From Acidobacteriaceae bacterium (lineage in GTDB: Bacteria > Acidobacteriota > Terriglobia > Acidiferrales > UBA7541), in contig JAUTXJ010000035.1 in assembly GCA_030838075.1 (NCBI GenBank), positions 1-33,473 of the forward strand: a stretch of DNA of 33,473 nt, read 5' to 3'. The translations under genes were made by a program, and so were the position numbers. The notes under the pieces were generated by a model that was given only the letters and a program-made list of their open reading frames with translations, made no database searches and was not told where the DNA came from. Below, piece after piece: positions 9,175 through 17,563 of this stretch (position 1 is the stretch's first letter; each line of letters begins with the position of its first letter).

Positions 9175-9892
9175 CCACACCAGTCACCCGGCCGACAATT
9201 TCGGCTTGATCCGGCATTTCCCACCATTCTGGCATGCACCGTGACAGGGGATGCGGTTGCATCACGAGCTTAGAGCCGTCCTGGTGAAACCATCCGCAGC
9301 GGTAGCCTTCTCGCACTTCCACAAAGAACAGCGGACGGTCATATTCCGACGTCCAATCGATGTCCTGTATTCGCCGTAGCGACACATCCACCATGACGAT
9401 ACTTCCGGGCCGCAGCAACGGCGTCATTCGCCGGTCATTCAAGCCAATGTACCCGTAACGATATTTTTTGTGGCCATCGAGCAGGGTACCTTCTAAGTTA
9501 CCCCACTGCTCGACCATGCGCGAAAGATAGGTGGTGCGCGCCGGATCAAACGCGGGATCAAATCGCAGTGGAACGCGCAGAGACGCCGGCGGCGAACCCA
9601 GATGCGTCTGTGGCGCAGGGAACATTGCTCCATCCGCGAAAAACTCGTCTACCGGAACCTCATACCAACGGAAAATCTCTGCGGGATTTAAATGGTAAAC
9701 GACTGCCAGCGCATACAATTTATGCAGCCCCGGCACCACATTACGGTTTTCCATGTCCGCCAGGCGGCTGATGTGCAGAATGAATTCCGGCCGGCCTCGC
9801 TTTGCGGCAATTTCGTAGCTGCAGCGCTCTACATCGCGATACGTCAATCCCAACTGCTCGCGGACGCGCCGCAAGCGTAGGCCTGGTAGCAT
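9092..9892 (-). CDS. XRE-family HTH regulator with S24/LexA-like C-terminal domain
   Basis: N-terminal HTH (LRRVREQLGLTYRDVERCS...ISRLADMENRNVVPGLHKLYALAVVY). S24-like GYIGLNDRRMTPLLRPGSIVMVD. Internal ATG at 9892 is preceded by GAGG. Confidence 0.82.
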   Translation of the reverse strand: MLPGLRLRRVREQLGLTYRDVERCSYEIAAKRGRPEFILHISRLADMENRNVVPGLHKLYALAVVYHLNPAEIFRWYEVPVDEFFADGAMFPAPQTHLGSPPASLRVPLRFDPAFDPARTTYLSRMVEQWGNLEGTLLDGHKKYRYGYIGLNDRRMTPLLRPGSIVMVDVSLRRIQDIDWTSEYDRPLFFVEVREGYRCGWFHQDGSKLVMQPHPLSRCMPEWWEMPDQAEIVGRVTGVVTRLNEPWNYCSEVLPAAHAGSNRKAP

Positions 9893-10038
9893 TTTTTCCT
9901 CAGACTCAGCAGCACACACCAGCAGGGTACACTACTATTACCATCTTGTTAAGAATACGGAACAGCGGCTTACGAGGAAAAAAGTCGCTGCCACGCCTAT
10001 TCCGCGAAGAACTCTCGAATCTGTTATTCTGCAACAGC

Positions 10039-11469
10039 ATGCTTTTTTTGTGGCATCCTGTTTTTGCTCGCACGGTCGTATGGGCCGTGCTCGTTCTTTC
10101 CCTCACCACCGGTGGCACTTTTGCGCAAAAATCTCCTGCTGTCACCGCGCCGGATCCTGCCAAGTCCGCTGCCGCTGCTGAATTCGCTGCTGCAGCCGAC
10201 GAAGTTCTCGCTCAGATGAGCGAAATTACTGGCTTGAAACTTCGCACCCCAGTTAAAAAGACTCTTCGTTCCCGGGAAGAAATTCGCGCTTACGTCATAA
10301 ACGAAATGAATGAGGACAAACAACCGGCCGAGCGTTACGCGTCCGCTCGCAGCGCGGAAGCATTTGGCCTGCTGCCTAAGGGTTTCGATATCGATTCGTT
10401 CATGATTGAGCTTCTGACCGAGCAGATCGCCGGCCTTTACGATCCCAAGGCGCACGAATTTTACATCGCTGACTGGATTCCCCTGGCGGATCAAAAAATG
10501 GTGATGGCTCATGAGTTGACCCATGCCCTAGAGGATCAACATTTTCAGATTGAAACGTGGGCAAAGGCAGCCCGCCCCAACGATGACGGCGAACTTGCCA
10601 GAGAGGCGGTCCTCGAAGGCAGCGCCATGGCGGCTATGATCGATTATTTGTTGAACGAAAGCGGCCGATCGCTCAAGGACTTACCTGACATCGATCCCGG
10701 TATGCTCGTCGGTGATATGGGCAGCACGCCGGGCTTGAAAAAGGCGCCTCCCTTTTTGAAGGACGCGTTGGTTTTTCCCTATTTCGCGGGTCTGACATTT
10801 TCCGCCGATCTGTTGAAAAACAGCGGTTGGAAGGACCTTCCCGAAGTTTTTTCCAAGCCGCCCATTTCCACGCAGCAGGTTATGCACCCCGCCCTTTATC
10901 GTGCCGGGAAAACGCCTGCAACCGAGCATTTGCCGGATGTCGGCAAGTTGTTAGGGCCGGATTGGACGATGCTCGAAGAAAACATCATGGGTGAGTTCGG
11001 CTGGAAAGAAGTGTTGAAACAATTTCTTGGCGAGAACCGCGCTAAAGCTCTTGCCGCGGCGTGGGACGGGGATCGTTATGTGGTTTACGAACACAAACGT
11101 ACCAAGCGGTTGGTCCTCGTAAGTCTGCTGCGTCTCAACAACGCCGCCGAAGCGGTACGTTTTTTCGGCCAATATTCCGAAGCTCTGGAGAAGAAATACG
11201 ATGAGCGCTCGAAGCTCTTCCGGCGGCCGAACTTCTTTTCCTTCGATTCGATCGAAGGTGGCGTTTATCTCCGATGCCTTGAGGCCGAATGCCTGAGCGT
11301 CGAAGGAACCACTCGCGTGGTACTTGACGGCGTCACGAAAGCGATTGGCTGGCCCGCTTCACCGGAACCTCCGCTCGATCCCGCCAAGCCTGGTGGCATA
11401 ACCGTAACCAGCCTTCCGAATTGCGAGTTAGACCGTGCTGGTGGCTCTGGTTTCGCCCAGCGACAGTAG
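10039..11469 (+). CDS. Secreted putative zinc metallopeptidase-like protein (HExxH)
   Basis: Signal-peptide-like N-terminus (MLFLWHPVFARTVVWAVLVLSLTTGGTFAQ). HELTHALEDQHF, then a downstream Glu-rich helix (REAVLEGSAMAAM). The provided ORF starts at 9802, but the internal ATG gives the signal peptide and avoids overlap with the XRE gene. Confidence 0.75.
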   Translation: MLFLWHPVFARTVVWAVLVLSLTTGGTFAQKSPAVTAPDPAKSAAAAEFAAAADEVLAQMSEITGLKLRTPVKKTLRSREEIRAYVINEMNEDKQPAERYASARSAEAFGLLPKGFDIDSFMIELLTEQIAGLYDPKAHEFYIADWIPLADQKMVMAHELTHALEDQHFQIETWAKAARPNDDGELAREAVLEGSAMAAMIDYLLNESGRSLKDLPDIDPGMLVGDMGSTPGLKKAPPFLKDALVFPYFAGLTFSADLLKNSGWKDLPEVFSKPPISTQQVMHPALYRAGKTPATEHLPDVGKLLGPDWTMLEENIMGEFGWKEVLKQFLGENRAKALAAAWDGDRYVVYEHKRTKRLVLVSLLRLNNAAEAVRFFGQYSEALEKKYDERSKLFRRPNFFSFDSIEGGVYLRCLEAECLSVEGTTRVVLDGVTKAIGWPASPEPPLDPAKPGGITVTSLPNCELDRAGGSGFAQRQ

Positions 11470-12756
11470 CTTGCCGGTGCGCTTTGATAACCGTCCTTCC
11501 AGACGCTTGATTCGATTCAGCGACAAATCTTCGCGCCGAGCAATTCCACGCTGTGCAAAAAAGTTGGCGCGGTTAGCCTGCGTATGCAATAGCCTGCGAG
11601 CGCGGTGGGCAAACTCCAGCGCGCGCTCATAATTCTTGACGCGCAGTTCATAGTGAATTGCCAGCTGCTCGCAGGCGTGAATGGCATCTCCGGAATAGGC
11701 CAGAATTTCATGCCAAATTTCCGCGGCGCGTTGATGCTCGCCCTTTCGTTTGGCCATTAGCGCCAGGTCATATTGAGCCCGGGAATGAAACTCCACCGGC
11801 AGACCCAGGTCGACGGCTTGAGCGCAGGCTACTTGCGCGCGGCCTTTATCGCCGCGGCGATGCAGAAACTTTGACAGGCCAAAAAGATCCAGGCCGTGCA
11901 TCTGCTCGTCAGGGCTAATCCCCTCGGCCAGCAGCGCATTAATTTTTCCAAACAGCGCCGCCAATCCTCGAAGATCCATTTGATTGTGGCGCGCAACCCC
12001 AAGCAGCGGTTCGGGCGGCCCGCCGCGAAGGTAATCGAAATAAAACTGCGGGATAAATTTCGAGGACACGTCACCGTCTCTGCGCCATCCAAGCAGCGTG
12101 GGATTCAAAACTTCGCGCTCCAGATCGGTGAGGCGGACCGATCCGAGGCGAAATTTCCAAAGCGCGCGCGCAGGGTGAAGCAAATCCAGATGAGCCGCCA
12201 GGCTGGGCACGGCAATCGAACGAGTCATCCGGAAGCGATTTTCCAGAAGGGGCCAATCGAACGTCTTTCCGTTGAAGGTCACCAATACCGGCCGCTCAGC
12301 CAGCCGCGCGGCAAGCTCGCATAACACCGAATGCTCCTCGGCGAAATCGCGCATGAATAATTGCTCGACCTGCAGACCTCCGGCATCCCACCAAGCGAGG
12401 CCAATCAAGAAGGCGTAAGTTCCGGTGCCACCAGCGAGTCCGGTGGTCTCGGTGTCCAGAAAAAGCCACTTTTCAGGATTTTCTAGGGCGGCGCGAGTAC
12501 GACGCGAAACAACGTCGTCGCGTTGTTGGGAAAGAAGCTGTAAAGAGGTGGAGTGAGGAGCAACAAATTCCGGCGTGGAAAACCAGTTTCGCACGGCAAG
12601 ATGCTCGCCGAAACGGTTGGTGGACACACCGGCACCAAGGAGTCGCGCCATAGTATCTTCTTCGCACGGCTCGCGTAGTGTTGTGAAGCGCACCGCCGGA
12701 GGACGCGCAGGCTTTAATGCCGCCAGGCGCGAGAATTTATGATCGAGGGTGGCCAT
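11428..12756 (-). CDS. mrfB: MrfB/YprB-like RNase H-fold DEDD exonuclease with TPR-like C-terminus
   Basis: FLDTETTGLAGGTGTYAFLIGLAWW (DxE), FNGKTFDWPLLENRF, RHNQMDLRGLAAL. Starts immediately after the mrfA-like stop (TAG then ATG). Confidence 0.85.
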   Translation of the reverse strand: MATLDHKFSRLAALKPARPPAVRFTTLREPCEEDTMARLLGAGVSTNRFGEHLAVRNWFSTPEFVAPHSTSLQLLSQQRDDVVSRRTRAALENPEKWLFLDTETTGLAGGTGTYAFLIGLAWWDAGGLQVEQLFMRDFAEEHSVLCELAARLAERPVLVTFNGKTFDWPLLENRFRMTRSIAVPSLAAHLDLLHPARALWKFRLGSVRLTDLEREVLNPTLLGWRRDGDVSSKFIPQFYFDYLRGGPPEPLLGVARHNQMDLRGLAALFGKINALLAEGISPDEQMHGLDLFGLSKFLHRRGDKGRAQVACAQAVDLGLPVEFHSRAQYDLALMAKRKGEHQRAAEIWHEILAYSGDAIHACEQLAIHYELRVKNYERALEFAHRARRLLHTQANRANFFAQRGIARREDLSLNRIKRLEGRLSKRTGKLLSLGETRATSTV

Positions 12757-15174
12757 CTACCGGGCCTCACCGTTCGAATTGCAAAGCCGGTCTAAAATAG
12801 CCAGCGCAGCTTCCTTTGCTCGCGGAGCGAGATCTCCCGCAGGGCCGACACACGAAGGACAGCCCTGAGCGCATGCACACGCGACGATCAACTGTCGCGT
12901 CCGCCGCATGAGAATGTCATGCGCGCGGTAGAGCGGCTCGGAAAATCCAATTCCCCCTGGATACGCGTCGAACAAATACAAATTGGGCTCAAAGAATTCC
13001 TTGGCATTCGGAGAAATCCGATCGCGCAGTTGGACTGCCTCCACGGCCACTTCTTGATCATTGGGATATGGCGGTTTTTCCCCGATGGCGGTGCCCAGGT
13101 CGCGCCGGTCGCACATCAAGAGCAGTGTCGCAACCGAAGCTAGCGCGTGCAGCAATCCAAACATCCCGCTCTGCCGCTCGCTAATCGTAAATGGCAGCGA
13201 CTCCAGCAGCGGGCGCTCGAGCGTAATCCAATAGGACGTAGTGTGCATCTCGTTTTCAGGTAATTCTAGATTCCCAGCGCCAATATTTTCGTTGGTAAAA
13301 AACTTGAGCTTCTTGAACCCAATCACCTGCGAGCGCACCAGCACGTCGCCGAAAGAACGTAGCGCCGGAATTTTAGGAAGGGAATCACTTGCCCGCGTTT
13401 CCGCGGCGCACTCCAGGATGCGCACCTGCGTGTAGCGAATCGCGTCCGTGTAATAATCCACATCAACGCGCTTGACGTAGGCCTTGCGCTCTTTGAAGTC
13501 CAGATACTCCACGTGATATTGCTGCCCGCCGTGGATATAAATCGCTTTTTCGTGGACAGTAGTGAGCGCGCTCGAAAAATCAACTTCGCCAATCACCGTT
13601 GGAGAGCCGGTAATGTCGATAATCACGAAATTATCGCTGGTCACCGAGCGCAAGCTCACCGTGTCAGCGGGATAGGCTTCCTGGGTCCAGTGATAGTTTT
13701 CGCCCGCGCGATGTAAAAAGCCTGCTTCGGCCAGCCGCGCACAAAGGTCCTGAACATCTGCATCGCCAAAGCGTTCCTCGGGGCCAATCGGCAATTCGAA
13801 CGCCGCACATTTCAAATGATTGATGAGAATTTCCAGATTGTCCGGTTGGATAAACGCGTGTTCGGGAGTATTCCCGAAGAAATAATCGGGATTCCGCACA
13901 ATGAATTGGTCTAACGGCGCTGAGGAGGCAACTAACACGGCGCACGAACTGCCGCTCCGGCGGCCCGCTCGACCCGCGCGCTGCCACGTCGCCGCAATCG
14001 TTCCCGGATAGCCGGCCATGACCACGGTATCCAACGATCCCACGTCGATCCCCAGCTCCAAGGCGCTGGTAGAAACCACGCCTCGAATTTGCCCGTCGCG
14101 CAGCCCGCGTTCGATATCCCGGCGCTCGTTAGGCAGATAGCCGCCGCGATATCCGCGAATGGTCGCGGCCCTACCGGGTTGCTGTGGATTGGCTTGCTGC
14201 AAATACGTCAGCATCAATTCCGTATGCAAACGCGAATTAGCAAAAACCATGGTCTGCAAATCGCGTTTCAGAAATTCCTGCGAAACACGGCAGGCTTCGT
14301 TGATGTAGCTTCGCCGAATCCCCAGAGCCCGATTCACCACCGGAGGGTTATAAAACACAAAAGTTTTTTCCGCGGCTGGCGCGCCGTTGGTATTTAAAAC
14401 TTCTACGTCGGTTTCAAGAAGCTTGCCGGCAAGCTCCCCCGGATTGGCAATGGTCGCTGAGCAGCAAATAAATTGCGGCTGGCAGCCATAGAAATTTGCA
14501 ATGCGCCGTAAGCGTCGCAGCACATTGCAGAGATGGCTGCCAAATACCCCGCGGTAGGTGTGCAGCTCATCCAGCACGATATATTTCAAATTTTCAAAAA
14601 GCCGCGTCCACCGGGTGTGATGAGGGAGAATCCCGGTGTGCAGCATGTCCGGATTGGTCAGTACGATATGGCTCTTTTCGCGTATCGCTTTGCGCGCGTC
14701 GCTGGGTGTGTCGCCGTCGTAAGTGAAGACACCAAACCGGTTGTCGAGGCGTTGATTCAAATCATGAACTTCGGCTAATTGATCCTGTGCCAGGGCTTTG
14801 GTGGGAAACAAATAAATTGCGCGGGTGTCGGAATTCTCCAGAATGGCGTTTATAACCGGCAGGTTGTAACACAGCGTTTTTCCCGAAGCCGTGGGTGTAA
14901 CGATGACAATGTTTTTTTCCTCATGGGCCGCCTCTGCAGCCGCGGCTTGATGGCTGTAGAGCCTATCGATGCCCTTGGCTTTATAGGCTGCGAGCAAATC
15001 AGGGTGAACCCAAGCGGGGAATGGCGCCCACTGCGCGGTTCGCGCTGGGAAATGCCGCACGGCGGTCAAAATTTCGCCTTCGCGGTCGCGCAAAGCAAAG
15101 CCGTCCAGCACCTCGCGCACACGTGTAATCGATGAGGTGTCCGTTGCGGTGCGTACGGCTAGAGATTCGGGCAT
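12757..15174 (-). CDS. mrfA: MrfA/YprA-like DEAD/DEAH-box helicase with C-terminal Cys cluster
   Basis: TPTASGKTLCYNLP (Walker A), LDELHTYRGVFG, HRAGRAGRRSG-type motif VI (QRAGRAGRRSG), C-terminal CACAQGCPSCVGP. ATG at 15174 has GGAGG 7 nt upstream. Confidence 0.9.
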   Translation of the reverse strand: MPESLAVRTATDTSSITRVREVLDGFALRDREGEILTAVRHFPARTAQWAPFPAWVHPDLLAAYKAKGIDRLYSHQAAAAEAAHEEKNIVIVTPTASGKTLCYNLPVINAILENSDTRAIYLFPTKALAQDQLAEVHDLNQRLDNRFGVFTYDGDTPSDARKAIREKSHIVLTNPDMLHTGILPHHTRWTRLFENLKYIVLDELHTYRGVFGSHLCNVLRRLRRIANFYGCQPQFICCSATIANPGELAGKLLETDVEVLNTNGAPAAEKTFVFYNPPVVNRALGIRRSYINEACRVSQEFLKRDLQTMVFANSRLHTELMLTYLQQANPQQPGRAATIRGYRGGYLPNERRDIERGLRDGQIRGVVSTSALELGIDVGSLDTVVMAGYPGTIAATWQRAGRAGRRSGSSCAVLVASSAPLDQFIVRNPDYFFGNTPEHAFIQPDNLEILINHLKCAAFELPIGPEERFGDADVQDLCARLAEAGFLHRAGENYHWTQEAYPADTVSLRSVTSDNFVIIDITGSPTVIGEVDFSSALTTVHEKAIYIHGGQQYHVEYLDFKERKAYVKRVDVDYYTDAIRYTQVRILECAAETRASDSLPKIPALRSFGDVLVRSQVIGFKKLKFFTNENIGAGNLELPENEMHTTSYWITLERPLLESLPFTISERQSGMFGLLHALASVATLLLMCDRRDLGTAIGEKPPYPNDQEVAVEAVQLRDRISPNAKEFFEPNLYLFDAYPGGIGFSEPLYRAHDILMRRTRQLIVACACAQGCPSCVGPAGDLAPRAKEAALAILDRLCNSNGEAR

Positions 15175-15247
15175 AATTCGGCCTCCGAAGTGGTTCGCCT
15201 TTTGTTCGCCAAAGCTAGCACGGTGTGCTACGCCGTGCAACAGCAAA

Positions 15248-16444
15248 TCAGGAGGTACGCAACCGAAGAATCAGGATCGCGCCGATTGAGAAGAGGATCG
15301 CGGAAACAGCAAAAGCAGTTTGTACGTTTACCGCACTCCAGAGAAAACCGATAACCACACTCGAGATAAAATCCCCGCCGGCATTTACAGCCGCCAAAGT
15401 GCCAAAGGCCATTCCGTGCTGCTCCTTGGGCACAAGCTCGGCCGCCAGCGAATCCTCCAAAGCTTCTTCCGTGCCGATGTACAGGCCAGCCAAAATAAAA
15501 ATCAGCGCAAGTAGCCAGAGTGATTGGGGGGCCAGGCATAACAAGACGGCAGTCACCACAGCGAGTCCGTATCCCGCGGCGAGTACGACTTTGCGTTGGC
15601 GGACATGATCGCTTAGCCACCCGCTGACGTACGCCGAACCCGCGTAAAACACATTGTGAAGAGTATAGAGGCCGACCGCGAGGCTCGCGGCGCGCGTGGG
15701 GCCGTGTACCGGCGAAAGCATGCGTGACGCGTACAGAATCAGCAGGGTATGCGAAAAATCGCCCGCGCCGAAAATGCCCACGCCAAAAAGTAATCTGCGA
15801 AAGGGAACTGGCAAGGCGCGTATTCCGCCAAAAAATGATTGTTTGGGCTTGGCGGCAATCGGCTTTTCTCGCACCAGCAACCAAAACAGAACGGCTGCCA
15901 ATAAGCCCGGCAATAGCGTCCACAAAAATACTTTGCGATAGGAATGTCCGGTAACCTCCAGCAGCCATAACGCGGTCAGGGGCCCGACGATTGCTCCCAC
16001 CGTGTCCATCAATCGTTCCAAACCGAAGGCGCGTCCATAAGCGCCCGGCGGAGTATCGGCGGCCAATAACGCTTTTTTTGCTGGCGAGCGGATGCCGCGA
16101 CCGAGCCACGCGGCGGTGCGACCAAGCAAAACGTGATAGGCATGCGTTGCGAATGCAAACGAGGCAGTCGCCAACGCTGTAAATGCGTAACCGGCCACTG
16201 CGAGAGGCTTGCGATGTTTCAATCGATCGGTGAAATGCCCGGACGCCAATTTTGCAAAGCTGGACAATCCATCGGAGATACCTTCGATTGCTCCGAGCCA
16301 CGCTGGCCCGGCGCCGATCGCCGCAAGAAACGCCGGCAGCACTGCAGTCGCGGTCTCATGACTCCAATCGCTAAAAAGGCTGGTTAGACCGACACCCAGA
16401 ACGGTGCGATTCAGCCACGATCTTGTTTTTTGTTGTTCAGGCAT
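15248..16444 (-). CDS. MFS transporter
   Basis: 398 aa, about 12 TM segments. N-terminal MFS signature-like region (FTDRLKHRKPLAVAGYAFTAL). Confidence 0.88.
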   Translation of the reverse strand: MPEQQKTRSWLNRTVLGVGLTSLFSDWSHETATAVLPAFLAAIGAGPAWLGAIEGISDGLSSFAKLASGHFTDRLKHRKPLAVAGYAFTALATASFAFATHAYHVLLGRTAAWLGRGIRSPAKKALLAADTPPGAYGRAFGLERLMDTVGAIVGPLTALWLLEVTGHSYRKVFLWTLLPGLLAAVLFWLLVREKPIAAKPKQSFFGGIRALPVPFRRLLFGVGIFGAGDFSHTLLILYASRMLSPVHGPTRAASLAVGLYTLHNVFYAGSAYVSGWLSDHVRQRKVVLAAGYGLAVVTAVLLCLAPQSLWLLALIFILAGLYIGTEEALEDSLAAELVPKEQHGMAFGTLAAVNAGGDFISSVVIGFLWSAVNVQTAFAVSAILFSIGAILILRLRTS

Positions 16445-16501
16445 CCTGAAATTATGGCAGGCAATCGCTGGTTTTCATCCGAAGATAAACAAACTTACCG
16501 T

Positions 16502-16849
16502 TCATCGCTTGGCAGCCCGGTAAAGAATGACGCGAACTTTTTCAAGGGTAATCAGTCCGCCATCCACCATTTCATCCAGACGCGGCAGAATTTGCTCGAT
16601 GCGTTCGTTGGTATCGATGACCTCAAGAATAATCGGAAGATCCTGAGACATTCGCAGCAACTTATCGGTGTGATATACGCTGGAGCCGCCGAATCCCCCT
16701 ACGCCGCGCAGGACCGTTGCACCCGAAAAGCCCTCTTTGCGTAACATTTCCACGATAGCCTCGTGCAGCGATTTGCCGTGCCATTTATCGGACTCGCCGA
16801 CGTGAATGCGCATCAGCACTCGGTCGCCTTCAAACTTTTCGTGGGTCAT
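16502..16849 (-). CDS. DUF190 family protein
   Basis: 115 aa: LMRIHVGESDKWHGKSLHEAIVEMLRKEGFSGATVLRGVGGFG. The family commonly neighbours crcB. Confidence 0.88.
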   Translation of the reverse strand: MTHEKFEGDRVLMRIHVGESDKWHGKSLHEAIVEMLRKEGFSGATVLRGVGGFGGSSVYHTDKLLRMSQDLPIILEVIDTNERIEQILPRLDEMVDGGLITLEKVRVILYRAAKR

Positions 16850-16867
16850 GGCTATCTCTCCGAGTCG

Positions 16868-17272
16868 CTAGAATTTGTTAGCCAGCCGAATGCCCGCCAC
16901 TGACAGAAACAATCCAGCGACCACGCTCGCGGCTACGTAGGTCGAGGCGCGCAGCCATTCGCCGTCTTCCATCATTTTCGCGGTTTCCCATCCAAAGCTC
17001 GAGAAAGTTGTGTAGCCGCCAAAAAATCCCACCGCGATCGCTACACGCCAGTCCGGAGAAATAACCATGCGGTTCATGGTGAACTGCGCAATCAAGCCCA
17101 GAAAAAAGCAGCCGGTCAGGTTCACGAGTAACGTGCCGTATGGAAAGGTTCCGCCAGTTCGGACCTGCACCACTCCCTGCAAGCCATAACGGGCCAGCGT
17201 GCCGATAGCTCCAAATATAGCGATCAACAAAATCTTCAAGTGCGCTCCAATCCGCGACGTCAAATAATTCAA
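16868..17272 (-). CDS. crcB: Fluoride efflux channel CrcB/Fluc
   Basis: GAIGTLARYGLQ, FPYGTLLVNLTGCFFLGL, GFFGGYTTFSSFGWE. Start uncertain: TTG at 17272, or more likely TTG at 17239 (MKILLIAIFGAIGTLARY) with GGAG upstream. Confidence 0.93.
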   Translation of the reverse strand: MNYLTSRIGAHLKILLIAIFGAIGTLARYGLQGVVQVRTGGTFPYGTLLVNLTGCFFLGLIAQFTMNRMVISPDWRVAIAVGFFGGYTTFSSFGWETAKMMEDGEWLRASTYVAASVVAGLFLSVAGIRLANKF

Positions 17273-17296
17273 CGCATGAAGTAGACCACTAAAAAC

Positions 17297-17330
17297 AAAA
17301 AACTCCCGGCGCCGCCTGGCAGCCAGGAGT
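17297..17330 (-). terminator. Intrinsic terminator in the fluoride riboswitch expression platform
   Basis: Minus strand: ACTCCTGGC-TGCCAGGCGGC-GCCGGGAGT followed by a T-tract. 9-bp stem with one G-U pair. The 5' arm overlaps the riboswitch ACTCC pseudoknot strand. Confidence 0.88.
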
Positions 17331-17385
17331 CATCAGATCCAGAAAAGTTTATCCGGAACGGTGATGGCGAACTCCATCGCCGTAA
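17297..17385 (-). promoter_or_regulatory. Fluoride riboswitch (crcB motif) with terminator-type expression platform
   Basis: Minus strand reads GGCGATGGAGTTCGCC...CTGATGACTCCT. P1 is GGCG/CGCC, and the P1 loop GGAGT can pseudoknot with ACTCC. Located directly upstream of crcB. Confidence 0.93.
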
Positions 17386-17438
17386 GATTTTGTCCAGTCT
17401 AACACTTTCCACAAAATGCCAAAGTCATTTTCGTCACG

Positions 17439-17475
17439 CATTGTTGAACCGGATCGCCGATTCCGTTCAACAGTG
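17439..17475. other. Long imperfect palindrome/hairpin between hbd and the fluoride riboswitch
   Basis: 18-nt arms around one central C: CATTGTTGAACCGGATCG-C-CGATTCCGTTCAACAGTG. 17 of 18 positions pair (two are G-U), with one C-C mismatch. Confidence 0.75.
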
Positions 17476-17563
17476 AAAGCGGTAACGTAGCTGGACAAAA
17501 ATCTCGCGTGGATTCATATAATGGATGCCGCAAAGGCAAAACTCAGCTCGGCCAGTTCGCGGA

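Noticed and set aside
9802-10038. N-terminal extension of the metallopeptidase-like ORF
   Set aside because: It is antisense to the XRE regulator N-terminus, and the internal ATG at 10039 begins a clean signal peptide.
11658-12324. Several plus-strand ORFs inside mrfB
   Set aside because: They are antisense shadows of a well-supported DEDD exonuclease gene.
15228-16301. 357-aa minus-strand ORF
   Set aside because: It is a shadow frame of the MFS transporter (15248..16444). It is Arg-rich, of low-complexity composition, and has no family features.
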